A stretch of 64,000 nucleotides of DNA from Methylobacter sp. (GCA_030653985.1 JAURYJ010000042.1:56850-120849), one strand, 5' to 3'; positions 1 through 10,124 are shown, counted from the first letter of the stretch. Notes: generated by a model from the letters alone, not told the origin. Program-made: numbers and translations.

Positions 1-109
1 ATTGCGAGTTACCTTAAACCAGTTGACCTGAACTTGAGCTTTAATTATCTAAATTTATGCAAAAAAAATTAAACAGACTAATCAATCAAAAAATTGGATT
101 CTATAAAGT

Positions 110-364
110 ATGAGTGGACACTGGGATAAAAGTACCTACGGAGACGTTGTGAAGCATCGATATAGCATTGAGCAAGCCAGAATATTATTGGATATTTTGA
201 AGTACCATAACGCATCAACCATGCTGCCTTCGTTTCATCAGGTCAAGCAGGAATCGCTTGATGAGGCGCTGGATAAGCTGCGGTTGGAGTTGTCCGAATT
301 TATAGCAACGGATGACGGGCTTGGCTTTATCGTCCCGATTAGGGATGAGAAGGGCTTAATTTAG
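110..364 (+). CDS. Hypothetical protein, 84 aa
   Basis: Short ORF with an ATG start but no convincing Shine-Dalgarno sequence. The product is soluble and charged, with a helical middle (around residues 45-65) and no signal peptide or membrane segment. I do not recognise the family. Its 3' end overlaps the convergent mepA gene by 26 bp, a common arrangement for real convergent genes. The upstream 109 bases are AT-rich and could hold its promoter. It may be a real small protein; a chance ORF cannot be excluded. Confidence 0.45.
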   Translation: MSGHWDKSTYGDVVKHRYSIEQARILLDILKYHNASTMLPSFHQVKQESLDEALDKLRLELSEFIATDDGLGFIVPIRDEKGLI

Positions 365-1211
365 TTTGGCTATTGGCTTTTAAAACAACATCACATAGCG
401 CCGGAAGTGTGAGCGGTTCCGGTTTTTTGGCTGCTGGAATCGGCATTTTGGCTTCCTCTGAAAACCACCAGGCCAATGAAGCATCGCAGCCATCGCTTTC
501 AGAAGGGGATTCTTGCCCAGTGCAATTTTGATTATCCAGTGGACATTTGAGACGTACGTGAAAGTGATCGTCATGTCCCCACCACGGACGAATTTTTTTT
601 AGCCAGTCATGGCTTGTCTTACGTGTGCACAATAGCCGTTTGATGCTGGCGTTGACAAAGATGCGGTCGACTTCGGGTCTGCGTGCTGCCGCTTCAAGAA
701 TTTTCTCGTGAGTAGGTGACCATTGATCATCATTGATAGCATCCGATTCGGCGACAAGAACTGAGGGAGCTCCCCAGGTTTCACGCTCATTAAATTCCAG
801 GTTTCGGCTTTCGGCTTGTGGTGAAAGCAAATACCAGATATCGACATCAAGTCCAGTTTGATGGCTGCGATGGCCGCTTAAGGTCGGTCCGCCGCGCGGT
901 TGTCCCAAGTCGCCAATAAGCAAGACTCCCCAGTGCTGTGAATTCGTCGTCTGCGCTATGTTTTCGATAAATCTTATCAAGTCGGGATGCCCATAAGATC
1001 GACTTCGTGTGGGGCGCATCACTTGATAACCTGTGCCATTTTGAGGTAACGAGACAGCGCCGCTCAAACAACCGGCCGTATAAGAACCAATACTCTGGGC
1101 GCTATCGCCGATTTGTACTGTTTGCTTGACCATTGCCCAATTATTTGCAATAGGAGATGAAGAGCATTCGGAAAAAACAGCTAACAATAAGAAAAATACT
1201 GAAAGGTTCAT
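339..1211 (-). CDS. mepA: Penicillin-insensitive murein endopeptidase MepA (peptidase M74)
   Basis: Periplasmic zinc metallo-endopeptidase that cuts D-Ala-meso-DAP cross-links in peptidoglycan. The 290-residue product has an N-terminal hydrophobic signal (about residues 1-18). The family motif SGHRSHQTGLDVD lies at 112-124, giving the probable zinc ligands H117 and D124, and WWGHDDHFHVRL near 211-222 supplies the third histidine. Paired cysteines are typical of the family. Length is close to the usual 270-290. It lies in the same direction as mlaA and mtgA, so an envelope gene group is likely. The ATG start directly precedes the signal peptide. Confidence 0.95.
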   Translation of the reverse strand: MNLSVFFLLLAVFSECSSSPIANNWAMVKQTVQIGDSAQSIGSYTAGCLSGAVSLPQNGTGYQVMRPTRSRSYGHPDLIRFIENIAQTTNSQHWGVLLIGDLGQPRGGPTLSGHRSHQTGLDVDIWYLLSPQAESRNLEFNERETWGAPSVLVAESDAINDDQWSPTHEKILEAAARRPEVDRIFVNASIKRLLCTRKTSHDWLKKIRPWWGHDDHFHVRLKCPLDNQNCTGQESPSESDGCDASLAWWFSEEAKMPIPAAKKPEPLTLPALCDVVLKANSQTKLSPSHP

Positions 1212-1240
1212 TTTAAAAACAGCATTGCCAATGACATGAA

Positions 1241-1260
1241 GGGCGACCGGTCAGTCGCCC
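1241..1260. repeat. Short palindrome, GGGCGACCGG family, copy 1
   Basis: Sequence GGGCGACCGGTCAGTCGCCC is a near-perfect hairpin between mlaA and mepA. Related hairpins occur near 31891 and at 40232, so this is a dispersed REP-like unit. It could also stabilise the mlaA mRNA 3' end. No T-run follows on either strand, so it is not a canonical terminator. Confidence 0.6.
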
Positions 1261-1270
1261 TGTTTTCGGC

Positions 1271-2185
1271 TTACTTAGTAACAGGTTCCGACAAGTCCAG
1301 AAAGTGCTTGGAATTATCAGTTACGGGGGCAAGGCTTGAGCTATTGTTGTTAGTTGCCGGTACGGCACTGTTTGTTTTTATAAGCACTGCAGCCGGTACA
1401 GCGCTGTTTGCCGCTTCAGTATCCGCTTCATCTTCGAGCTGGAGTTCGTCTTCTTCAGGAACATTGCCATCATGGATTAGGTATTCACGACGCTGCTGGT
1501 AAGCATTTTTGATAAAGGAATAACGGTCGATAGAAGCTTCATCAACAATCTTCTCTGTCGGTATCAAATCGGCGCGGGTATCGGTGACATCAATAGCTTT
1601 TGCTCCGCCATTGATCGCGCTGACAACAGCGCCGCTACCGGCAAAGACAAAAGTATAGGTCAATGGATTTAATAAAGCGTCGCCAACAGCCCCGGCGACA
1701 CCTCTAGGTGAGCTGGGTCCCATAAACGGAATTACTAGGTAATTACCTGACGGAACACCCCAGAAACCTAAGGTTTGCCCGAAGTCTTCGTGATGTTTGG
1801 GTAGATCAATCATGGTTGCTACATCAACAAAACCGGCAACGCCAGCCGTGGTGTTAATCAGGAATCGACCGGCATCCATACCGCCTTGTGCCATCTTAAG
1901 TTGCAGAAGGTCATTAACGGTTACGCCGATATCGTTAAGATTGCTGAAGAAATTGGTGATGCCGTTATCAATGAATTTTGGCGTTATTGCCAAATAGCCT
2001 TTTGCTACGGGTTTTAAAATGGCTTTGTCCAGATCGTCATTAAATTCTTGCGTACCGCGATTCCAGCCTTCCCAGGGGTCTGTTTCGTTGACTTTTGACG
2101 TGGTCGCACAACCTCCAAGCAGACTTGATATAACCAAACTATTCACTAATAAACGAGTGTTGATGATAGATTTTTTCATACGCAT
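1271..2185 (-). CDS. mlaA: Outer membrane lipid asymmetry lipoprotein MlaA (VacJ)
   Basis: Outer membrane lipoprotein that removes misplaced phospholipids from the outer leaflet and passes them to MlaC and the MlaFEDB importer. The 304-residue product has a signal peptide ending in a lipobox (LLGGC, Cys about residue 26). The MlaA hallmarks follow: DPWEGWNRGTQEFND near the mature N terminus, the NLNDIGVTVND helix, FLINTTAGVAGFVDVA, and GxPSGNYLVIPFMGPSSPR. The C-terminal 60 residues are low-complexity, acidic and Asn/Ser-rich with a repeated NSAVPA, and lie beyond the conserved core. The other mla genes are not in the window, which is common for mlaA. Confidence 0.95.
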   Translation of the reverse strand: MRMKKSIINTRLLVNSLVISSLLGGCATTSKVNETDPWEGWNRGTQEFNDDLDKAILKPVAKGYLAITPKFIDNGITNFFSNLNDIGVTVNDLLQLKMAQGGMDAGRFLINTTAGVAGFVDVATMIDLPKHHEDFGQTLGFWGVPSGNYLVIPFMGPSSPRGVAGAVGDALLNPLTYTFVFAGSGAVVSAINGGAKAIDVTDTRADLIPTEKIVDEASIDRYSFIKNAYQQRREYLIHDGNVPEEDELQLEDEADTEAANSAVPAAVLIKTNSAVPATNNNSSSLAPVTDNSKHFLDLSEPVTK

Positions 2186-2285
2186 GGTTTATCTCTAATT
2201 TACAGGGTGTTGAGGTAATGTAAAGTCTGTCTCGGACAGTTATTATGTTTTTGACCGATTATATCAGACACAAGTCATAAAAAAA

Positions 2286-3005
2286 TTATTGATTTTGCAT
2301 TTGCCGGAGTATCCAATATTGTCGCTTAAGTAAGTATCTTGATGGCTGTTCTGCCCTCAGGAGTATAGGATTAGGTAAGGTTGCTGCCAATAATGCCGCT
2401 TGAGATCGACTGATTTGGCTTGCATGGACACCAAAATAGTGTTTACTTGCGGCCTCTATGCCAAATAGATGATCGCCGAATTCGGCGATATTTAAGTAAA
2501 CGACCAAGATGCGATCCTTACTCCACAGCAACTCGATCAGCAGCGTAAACCAGACCTCCAGACCTTTGCGAACAAAACTTTTTGACGGCGTTAAAAATAA
2601 ATTCTTGGCGACTTGCTGAGAAATAGTACTTGCCCCCCTAAGCTTGCCGCCGTCCATATAGTTATCAATAGAAGATTGTATAGAATGCAAATCAAAACCC
2701 GAGTGTTGAAAAAACCGCTGATCTTCGGAGGCAATAACCGCCGAAGAGGCATGGGCCGATATTTTCTTTGCGCTCACCCAGGAGTATTTAATGGTCTTGA
2801 ACGAGCCGTCGACCATTAAATCTTCAATATGCCGATATACCATAAACGCCGACGTTGGCACAGGCACCCAGCGCAACAATACACACAAGCCTACCGAGGT
2901 AGCCAGGAAGGTGAGCAGGAAATAAAGCACCGCTTTACGCAAGAGTCGCTTGATGGACAATGAGCGACTATTGCTGGTTTTGGGGTAACGGGATTGTCTT
3001 GCCAA
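2286..3005 (-). CDS. mtgA: Monofunctional biosynthetic peptidoglycan transglycosylase
   Basis: Inner membrane GT51 glycosyltransferase that polymerises lipid II into glycan strands. It has one membrane anchor (about residues 24-46) followed by the GT51 domain: the donor-site motif EDQRFFQHSGFD with catalytic E94, then GASTISQQVAKNLFL, KDRILVVYLNIAEFG, and AALLAATLPNP. At 239 residues it has the normal MtgA length and no transpeptidase domain. The only usable start in frame is TTG at 3005, with no clear ribosome binding site. It is read in the same direction as mlaA and mepA. Confidence 0.94.
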   Translation of the reverse strand: MARQSRYPKTSNSRSLSIKRLLRKAVLYFLLTFLATSVGLCVLLRWVPVPTSAFMVYRHIEDLMVDGSFKTIKYSWVSAKKISAHASSAVIASEDQRFFQHSGFDLHSIQSSIDNYMDGGKLRGASTISQQVAKNLFLTPSKSFVRKGLEVWFTLLIELLWSKDRILVVYLNIAEFGDHLFGIEAASKHYFGVHASQISRSQAALLAATLPNPILLRAEQPSRYLLKRQYWILRQMQNQ

Positions 3006-3207
3006 AGTGTAATGATGGTTAATGGTGGTGTTAACGGGTTAAAGCCCTGTGTTGCATTGATATATATGATAAAGCCTTAATTCAGGTTTGGATAGCCACA
3101 ACGCTTAACCGGTACTTAATGATTTGCCTGTTAGTGTGGTAGGCGCGGATTTATCGTCGTGACAACGGTTATAATAAAAAGCTTCCCGCACAGATTCGAC
3201 TCAACGC

Positions 3208-4203
3208 ATGAAACTCAGATACCTATCAATTGCACTGCTGACGCTAAGCGGCTGTATGCCGATGACTTATCCGCCCGGCGCACAAAACAATAGGGCGCAA
3301 CTTGGCGCGAACATTTTTCTGACCGAAGACGGGGCAAGTTTACCGTTACGTCATTGGCGGCCAAAAACTGAACCGCATGCGGTCATTATTGCACTGCATG
3401 GCTTTAATGATTACAGTCATTTTTTTGATTCACCGGGTGAGTATTTCAGTCAACAAGGTATTGCCAGTTTCGCTTATGATCAACGCGGTTTCGGCATGGC
3501 ACCGCAACGTGGTTTGTGGGCGGGGTGCGAGGCCTATATCAAGGATTTGCAGGTTTTGGTGCGACTGGTTAAACAACGCTATCCGAAACGTCCGCTTTAT
3601 CTGCTCGGAGAAAGCATGGGGGGCGCGATAGTTATCAAGGCTATGAGTCAGACGGAGATGCCGGAAGTCGCCGGTATTATTCTTGCTGCTCCGGCGTTAT
3701 GGGCCAGGTCAACCATGCCCTGGTATCAAACCGGTTTGCTTTGGACGCTGGCGCACAGCCTGCCTTGGTTGACTTTAACCGGAAAGGGCGTACACGTCGT
3801 GGCATCGGATAATATCGACATGCTCAGAGCCATGGGGCGTGATCCGTGGGTTATCAAAGCGACTCGCGTGGAAACGGTGTATGGCTTGACTAATCTGATG
3901 GATGAGGCTTTTAACAGCGCCGCGTCGCTACACGGACATACTCTGATGCTATACGGTGAGAAAGACGAAATCATCCCCAAGGAGCCGACTTATGCCTTTT
4001 TGCGGCAATTTCTTGCAGCGGATACGGCCAATAAAACGGTTGCGATATATCCGCGCGGCTATCACATGCTGTTACGCGATTTGCAAGCAGCCACCGCGTG
4101 GAAGGATATAGCCGCATGGATTCACGCGAGCCCTGATAAACTACCGTCGGGTGCGGATGATAGGGCGCAGCAATTGTTAAGTAGCCGGGTAACGGCGTTT
4201 TGA
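3208..4203 (+). CDS. Alpha/beta hydrolase lipoprotein, monoacylglycerol-lipase-like
   Basis: Predicted lipid-anchored serine hydrolase of the Hydrolase_4 (monoglyceride lipase) type. A short signal peptide ends in the lipobox LTLSGC (Cys16). The oxyanion motif is ALHGFNDYS near residue 62, the nucleophile elbow is GESMGG with Ser136, an Asp sits in YGEKDEIIP, and His is in YPRGYHMLLRD, so the triad looks complete. Length (331 aa) fits. The natural substrate cannot be read from sequence; lysophospholipid or monoacylglycerol is the family precedent. It is divergent from mtgA and convergent with the potassium uptake genes. Confidence 0.87.
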   Translation: MKLRYLSIALLTLSGCMPMTYPPGAQNNRAQLGANIFLTEDGASLPLRHWRPKTEPHAVIIALHGFNDYSHFFDSPGEYFSQQGIASFAYDQRGFGMAPQRGLWAGCEAYIKDLQVLVRLVKQRYPKRPLYLLGESMGGAIVIKAMSQTEMPEVAGIILAAPALWARSTMPWYQTGLLWTLAHSLPWLTLTGKGVHVVASDNIDMLRAMGRDPWVIKATRVETVYGLTNLMDEAFNSAASLHGHTLMLYGEKDEIIPKEPTYAFLRQFLAADTANKTVAIYPRGYHMLLRDLQAATAWKDIAAWIHASPDKLPSGADDRAQQLLSSRVTAF

Positions 4204-4289
4204 TGCTGCTAAGTAGATAGTGATTCGGAATTTAGTTGTGGACGCGACGCCCTCACCGCGATGACCTATTGCCTCCACAAAACGTGCCT

Positions 4290-4946
4290 TTACATGGCTT
4301 TGCCATTGGACCATTTTTCATGCAATTGCTGATATTCGTCAGTCGTTGTCACCAGTACAACTTCATCGTCTTTCTTAAGCTTGGTATCCTCGTCGGTTGG
4401 TTGAAAAACGTTATCCCGATAAAGAAATATCACTCGGGAGTGTTTCGGTAAATCCAGGTCACCGACCGGTTTTTCGCAGGTTTCGTCGGCGATAAAACTG
4501 AATAAGCGGACATTGCCTCGGATGATCGCCGACAGCTCCAGAATATTTCTTCCGGCAGCGATATTCGCTAAATAGCGGGCATTGTTAAGCGTAGGAATAA
4601 TGGTATCGTTCAGTCCCAGTTCTATGCAGATATGTTCGAACTCAACATCTTCGATCCGGGTGATGACCCGCTGAATCCCCAGCGAACGCGCCACCAGACT
4701 GGCGATAATATTGGCTTCATCGCTCTTGGTCAGACAAAACAGGATGTCGATAGAATCGGGATCGGTCTCTTTTAGAATGGCCGGTTTACTGCCATTGCCA
4801 TGCATAAACACGCAATCGATTTTTTCTATCAGTTCATCGATTACCGCCTTGTCTTTTTCAATAATGATGACTTCATGGTCGACTTGTAGCAGCAATTCTG
4901 CGGTCGCTATCGCCAGCGAAGAGGCGCCAATAAATACAATTTTCAA
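4290..4946 (-). CDS. Potassium uptake regulatory subunit, TrkA/KtrA family (RCK)
   Basis: Cytoplasmic NAD(H)/nucleotide-binding gating subunit for the adjacent TrkH-type pore. A Rossmann RCK_N domain begins at once (KIVFIGASSLAIATAELLL), with the acidic EKD that binds the ribose, and residues 140-218 form an RCK_C domain. At 218 aa it has one RCK unit, as in KtrA, rather than the duplicated 458-aa TrkA of E. coli. I chose the TTG at 4946 because it follows a GGGGAG ribosome binding site and starts exactly at the Rossmann strand. The frame stays open upstream, but that part overlaps the trkH gene end. Two bases separate it from trkH. Confidence 0.9.
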   Translation of the reverse strand: MKIVFIGASSLAIATAELLLQVDHEVIIIEKDKAVIDELIEKIDCVFMHGNGSKPAILKETDPDSIDILFCLTKSDEANIIASLVARSLGIQRVITRIEDVEFEHICIELGLNDTIIPTLNNARYLANIAAGRNILELSAIIRGNVRLFSFIADETCEKPVGDLDLPKHSRVIFLYRDNVFQPTDEDTKLKKDDEVVLVTTTDEYQQLHEKWSNGKAM

Positions 4947-4948
4947 GA

Positions 4949-6415
4949 TTAACTCCCCACCTTGATCCAGGTGCGCGGATAAAGAAATATCAAAAAAGCC
5001 AAAAATTCGACCCGTCCCAGTAGCATGTCGACAATCAATACGATTTTCAGTCCCGGTTCCAGTCCGGTTCGGGTAATTCCGGTCGACAAACCGGTGGTCG
5101 AACAAGCCGAAACAACCTCAAGCAGGGCATTCAGAGGCTCGTAACCGGCCATCAGGAAGGGCAGCCAGGAACATAGCACGGTGCCTATGAAGATTAAGAT
5201 CAGCATTAACGCTTTTTCTATTTCATGGGAGTCCAGTTTGTCATTGCTCAAATGTCGTTCCAGGACGGCATGAGCGGGCAGCGCTGTACGCTGAATAAAA
5301 AACTGTAACAATCGCAGTACAATCAGTAAGCGCAGGATTTTTATACCGCCGGCAGTGGAGCCAATAGACCCGCCGACCAGCATCGAAAAAATCAGGCTCA
5401 GTTTGGAGGCATTATCCAAAGCGACCACATCGACATTGGCAAATCCTGTCGTGGTTTGAGCCGACAGTCCCAGAATCACGGCGTGTTTAAGTCTCAACAA
5501 GGTATTTTCGTCGTTTCCTCCAGAACAAAAAAACAGCAAGCCGATCACCCATATCGATAGCCCCAACAACGCCCGAATCTCCAGATTGAATGACAATTCC
5601 TGGATACCGTTTTGGACAAACCGGTAATAGAACGGCAAGGAAACGGCTCCCAACACCCCGCACAACACGATCATAAACTGGATAGGCCATTGATCGATAG
5701 CCGTAAGACTTGAATCGTAAATGGAAAATCCGCCGGTCGATATACCGCTCAATGCGTGGGTCACCGCGCTCAATGGCGCTACGCCTGCCATTAATAACAG
5801 GCTGATGGCAAACACAGTCAGTGCGCAATAGATAGTGAGCAATTTAACCGAATGCGCACGCGCATTGCCTAAAATATCCCGACTATCAGTGATGTCGCCC
5901 ATCGCCAGACGTCGGGCGGCAAGCCCCTTATTCTGAAATAGCAAACCGATTGAAAAAACAACGATGCCAAAACCGCCGTACCATTGCATCCAGGAACGGG
6001 CGAATAGAAACCCCGCTGAATGTTGCTGTATTTGACTCAGCGTACTCAAGCCGGTTGTGGTTACTGCCGAGACCGCTTCAAAAAAAGCATCGATGTCACT
6101 CAAGCCTTCACTCATAAAAGGAATACAGCCCGATGCCGCAGATAGGAAAAAAGACAGCGCGGAAATCACTAGCACTTCATTATCCGCGATGTCTTCAGGC
6201 GCCTGAATCCGGGATAACGGCAGGCAGATGGCGCTGAGAACCGCCAATGTACCTAACTGGTTAATCATAAATGCCCAGTCGCCGTTCAGCCACGAGACTG
6301 AAATAGGGACTAACCTCAAGATAATGACGACCAGACCGATGCGAGCAAGATAGCGGGTTAAGACCCAATAGCGCACTGGCTGAGCCAAGGCATGGGAAAC
6401 ATTAGAAAAACTCAT
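4949..6415 (-). CDS. trkH: TrkH/KtrB-family potassium transporter pore
   Basis: Integral inner membrane potassium uptake protein with the four-fold M-P-M architecture. The four selectivity-filter loops can be read as TTTGLS, STGGFS, TTTGFA and STTGLS, each carrying the central glycine. At 488 aa it is the usual TrkH length. It sits directly upstream of the RCK subunit on the same strand, with a 2-bp gap, so the two form a complete Trk/Ktr uptake system. Starts at ATG 6415. Confidence 0.94.
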   Translation of the reverse strand: MSFSNVSHALAQPVRYWVLTRYLARIGLVVIILRLVPISVSWLNGDWAFMINQLGTLAVLSAICLPLSRIQAPEDIADNEVLVISALSFFLSAASGCIPFMSEGLSDIDAFFEAVSAVTTTGLSTLSQIQQHSAGFLFARSWMQWYGGFGIVVFSIGLLFQNKGLAARRLAMGDITDSRDILGNARAHSVKLLTIYCALTVFAISLLLMAGVAPLSAVTHALSGISTGGFSIYDSSLTAIDQWPIQFMIVLCGVLGAVSLPFYYRFVQNGIQELSFNLEIRALLGLSIWVIGLLFFCSGGNDENTLLRLKHAVILGLSAQTTTGFANVDVVALDNASKLSLIFSMLVGGSIGSTAGGIKILRLLIVLRLLQFFIQRTALPAHAVLERHLSNDKLDSHEIEKALMLILIFIGTVLCSWLPFLMAGYEPLNALLEVVSACSTTGLSTGITRTGLEPGLKIVLIVDMLLGRVEFLAFLIFLYPRTWIKVGS

Positions 6416-6674
6416 GTCAAACGTGCTCCCGGATAAATGATGATTTTAATTTAGCACTATTTAGGCGTTCATCCATAAGAAATAAAAGCAGCAAGGCTGA
6501 TTCGTCGACAGAAGGAGAGCCGTTAACTATTTTAGTTTTAGCCTGAATCTGAGAAATAACCACGAACAACGGTGGCGTTAAATTAAGCTGTTGTTTTTTT
6601 GCCTGCGTAGGAACCGGAAAAAACAGTTTACAATGTCCGAGTATATTCATTGCCTGTTGAACCCTGTGTTACCT

Positions 6675-9600
6675 ATGAAAATCATTCATTTCTCTATGAC
6701 TAGATCAAAGATTCATTCCTTGCTGTTTTTTCTATTTATGATCACCGTATCTTTAACCGGGGCGTCGACTAAAGCCACTGCGGCGGATGCCGGGCAAAAA
6801 AGCGCAACGTTTGACATCACTAAAGACATGCTAAAGGCTAAAATCGACGCGATCAATTCCCGTGAAGGTATTGATGAGGCGACAAAATCTAAGTTATTGT
6901 TTATTTATCAGACAGCCGCAGATAATTTGGCCAATATCGAAAAGTTTACAGAGCAGGCCATGGAGTTTAAAACTGCTATCAAACAAGCGCCCGAGCAAAC
7001 TAAAAAGCTGCAAAAAGAAATCGAGCATGTTCTGCTGAAAATTTCCAAGCAAAAACCGGAAGATTTTAGCCGGATACCGGTTGAGGAACTTGAACAGCGG
7101 CTTATTATTGAGAAAGGGAAAATCAGTAATCTGGACGAGCAGTTAAAGAAATTTGAAAATGAGCTGACGGTGCAAAATAACCGTCCACAGTTGATCCGAG
7201 AAGAAATGTTAGCCGCCCAGCAAAGTTTGGCCGCAGCACAGAAAAAGTTGGGAATTCCTGCCAACAAAGCCGATGCAAAATTGGAGTCTGAAGCCAGACA
7301 GGTGGAGCTAAAAACCTTGATTGATGCGCGTACTACTGAGTTAAAAATGCTTGATGTTGAAGCTATCAGTAATCCGGTCAGGGTCGAATTACTGAAAACC
7401 CAGTCTCAGTTACTGGATATGCAAAAGACGGCGCTAACGCCGATTGTTGCTGCAATCGAAAGCCTTACTTTCGAACTGCGCCAGCAAGAGGCGAAACAGA
7501 TAGAGGACGCACTCAGTCAAGCAGAAAAAGCAGTTTCCGACAAGCATGTTCTGATCCAGGAAAGTACCCGGGAGAATATTCAATACAGCCGTGATTTGCA
7601 GGATATTACCGCCAAAATTGAACAATACAGCGAACAAAAAACCAAAGTTGAGGCCCAAGCCAGTGAAATTGAAGTCGACTTTAAAAGTGCCGAAAAGAAA
7701 ATTAGTCTGGCAGGATTAAGTCCGGCGTTAGGCAAGATTTTACGCGAACAGCGGCGTAATTTACCCGTTCAGGATGAATTTGAGCAGCAGTCCCAGACTA
7801 TTCAAAACGAAACTGCCTTGACCAGTCTGGCGCAGTTTAAAGTCGAAGATAAATTAAAGCAGTTGATGGATATTGACGCAGATCTGAAGGACATGATGAG
7901 CCTGCAGGTTGATCAAGCTTTGCCTGTCGAGCAACGCATGATGATACAGGCTGAATTACGGGTGCTGCTGAACAATCAGAAAGAGTTGCTCAATAAGCTG
8001 TCGGTTGCCTACGGCACCTATTTGCGCACCTTGGGCGATTTTGATTTTGCCCGGCAACAAATGATCTCTAAGGCCGGTAAGTTTGCGATTTATCTGGATG
8101 AACGCTTGTTGTGGGTGCCTAGTTCTGAGCCAATTAGCTTGGGATATATAACCGATTTGTATCATTCGGCGCAATGGCTGTTGTCGCCGTTTAACTGGAT
8201 GGCGGTGATTAAAGATTCGGTTAAGCTTGCTTTTCAGCATTTATTTTTAATCTTTGTTGCGGTCGTGTTTTTTATTGGTTTGCTGTTGTCTAAAAATTGG
8301 GCGAAGTTAAAATTAGCGGTTATATCCGGTAAGGTTGAGAAAATTTATACCGATAATTTTTATTACACCTTAAAAGCCTTGTTTTACAACTTAATACTGG
8401 TATTGCCGCTACCGTTACTTTTTAACTATGTGGGCTGGTTTTTAAGTAGAGATGTTCAAGTTGACGATTTCACTAAATCCGTCGGTGATGGATTACAGGG
8501 CGCGGCATTGACGATGTTTTTTCTGCAATTTTTTTATCGCCTGTTTGCAGTCGATGGCATAGCGCGCAAACATTTTCAATGGCAAGAAACATCAGTGAGT
8601 CTGGTGCGCATGCAGGTTGGCTGGATCCGTTTTATTGCCGTGCCGGGGATGTTTATTATTAGCAGTACCAGTGCCTCAAAATTTTCGGTGCACAGCGACA
8701 GTATCGGCCGTTTGGCTTTGGTTATTATCATGATTGCCATGGCGATTTTTGCAGGTCGGGTGTTAAAACCTTCGACCGGGTTGGTAAAAGATTATATCAA
8801 TAATAACCCTGAAGGCTGGACAGCTAAGCTGCGCTATGCGTGGTATTTTGCAGTCATCAGCATACCCTTGGTTATTATCGGTTTTGCGGTCGCCGGCTAT
8901 TATTTAAGTGCATTGGAATTGCAACAAAAACTCATTATTACCCTACGGCTGATTTTTCTGAGCATCATCATTCATGCGATGGTGGTTCGCTGGTTAACCC
9001 TGGTTAACCGGCAATTGGCCATTGCTAATGCCAGGCAGAAACGTAAGACGGCAGTGATTGCCGAAAAGCAATTGGCGGGATCGGAAGACCCGGTGTTGCC
9101 GGTTGACGAACAACAAATCGATATTCCTAAAATAAACGCCCAAACCATAAAGCTGTTGAATGTTTTTATCGGTTTTACGCTGGTGATCGGTTTTGGCATG
9201 ATCTGGAAAAACATTCTGCCCGCCTTCTCATTTTTGGAACAAATTGTGCTATGGCAGCATCTGGTTAATGTCGATAATCAGGAGAGTTATCAGCCCGTAA
9301 CCTTCATCAATCTGTTGCTGGCCGGTTTATATATTTTTATTATTGTGGTCTCGATACGAAATTTTCCCGGCGTAATGGAATTATTGGTATTTAGACGCTT
9401 GTCGATAGAGGCGGGCGGTCGTTATGCGGTTAATCAGCTGGCTAAATATGTGCTGTTTTCCATAGGTTTTATTAGTGTGGCAAACGAGTTGGGCGGCAGC
9501 TGGTCGCAGGTACAGTGGCTGGTTGCTGCGCTCAGTCTCGGTTTGGGTTTTGGCTTGCAGGAAATTTTCGCCAATATGGTCTCGGGTATTATCCTGCTGT

Positions 9601-10124
9601 TTGAGCGTCCGATACGGGTTGGCGATACCGTTACCATCGGTGATGTCAGCGGTAAAGTCAGTCGTATTCGAATGCGGGCGACAACATTGATTGACTGGGA
9701 TCAAAAAGAATTGATTGTGCCGAATAAAACCTTTATTACCAGTCAGTTGGTAAACTGGACCTTGAGCGATGCCACTACTCGCCTGGTAATTCCTATCGGC
9801 ATTGCCTACGGTTCCGATGTCGAGCTGGCGCATAAAGTCATGATCGATACGGTAAAAGCGATGCCGCTGGTGCTTGCCGAACCTGAGCCGAGTGTATTGT
9901 TCGTCGGTTTTGGCGATAGCTCGTTGAATTTTTCTATCCGTCTTTTTGTCAGTGAATTGGCAAATCGACTACCGACCACGCATGACTTGCACTTCCGCCT
10001 TGAAAAAGCCTTCCGTGAGCATAAAATAGTCATTCCATTTCCGCAACGGGACATACATGTTCGTTCTGTCATGCATGAAAACGGTGAGATAAATCATGAT
10101 GTGCAGCAAATTGTCGGGGGATAG
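6675..10124 (+). CDS. mscK: Large mechanosensitive channel, MscK/KefA type
   Basis: Inner membrane tension-gated channel that releases solutes during hypo-osmotic shock. From the chosen ATG the product has about 1149 aa. A signal peptide precedes a periplasmic coiled-coil region rich in Glu, Lys and Gln (roughly residues 40-480), then about ten membrane segments, and a C-terminal MscS core. The core has LGLGFGLQEIFANMVSGI (pore helix TM3), the beta domain with ERPIRVGDTV and DWDQKELIVPNKTFI, and the alpha/beta cage. The frame opens at 6591, but the ATG at 6675 (MKIIHF) or 6696 (MTRSKIH) gives a proper signal peptide. It stands alone between trkH and the IS110 element. Confidence 0.92.
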   Translation: MKIIHFSMTRSKIHSLLFFLFMITVSLTGASTKATAADAGQKSATFDITKDMLKAKIDAINSREGIDEATKSKLLFIYQTAADNLANIEKFTEQAMEFKTAIKQAPEQTKKLQKEIEHVLLKISKQKPEDFSRIPVEELEQRLIIEKGKISNLDEQLKKFENELTVQNNRPQLIREEMLAAQQSLAAAQKKLGIPANKADAKLESEARQVELKTLIDARTTELKMLDVEAISNPVRVELLKTQSQLLDMQKTALTPIVAAIESLTFELRQQEAKQIEDALSQAEKAVSDKHVLIQESTRENIQYSRDLQDITAKIEQYSEQKTKVEAQASEIEVDFKSAEKKISLAGLSPALGKILREQRRNLPVQDEFEQQSQTIQNETALTSLAQFKVEDKLKQLMDIDADLKDMMSLQVDQALPVEQRMMIQAELRVLLNNQKELLNKLSVAYGTYLRTLGDFDFARQQMISKAGKFAIYLDERLLWVPSSEPISLGYITDLYHSAQWLLSPFNWMAVIKDSVKLAFQHLFLIFVAVVFFIGLLLSKNWAKLKLAVISGKVEKIYTDNFYYTLKALFYNLILVLPLPLLFNYVGWFLSRDVQVDDFTKSVGDGLQGAALTMFFLQFFYRLFAVDGIARKHFQWQETSVSLVRMQVGWIRFIAVPGMFIISSTSASKFSVHSDSIGRLALVIIMIAMAIFAGRVLKPSTGLVKDYINNNPEGWTAKLRYAWYFAVISIPLVIIGFAVAGYYLSALELQQKLIITLRLIFLSIIIHAMVVRWLTLVNRQLAIANARQKRKTAVIAEKQLAGSEDPVLPVDEQQIDIPKINAQTIKLLNVFIGFTLVIGFGMIWKNILPAFSFLEQIVLWQHLVNVDNQESYQPVTFINLLLAGLYIFIIVVSIRNFPGVMELLVFRRLSIEAGGRYAVNQLAKYVLFSIGFISVANELGGSWSQVQWLVAALSLGLGFGLQEIFANMVSGIILLFERPIRVGDTVTIGDVSGKVSRIRMRATTLIDWDQKELIVPNKTFITSQLVNWTLSDATTRLVIPIGIAYGSDVELAHKVMIDTVKAMPLVLAEPEPSVLFVGFGDSSLNFSIRLFVSELANRLPTTHDLHFRLEKAFREHKIVIPFPQRDIHVRSVMHENGEINHDVQQIVGG

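Noticed and set aside
6417..6650. 77-aa reverse ORF between trkH and mscK
   Set aside because: It overlaps the mscK upstream region and has no convincing ribosome binding site or family resemblance.
9381..9833. 150-aa reverse ORF inside the MscK-like gene
   Set aside because: It is antisense to the conserved MscS core and has no start signal or recognisable domain.
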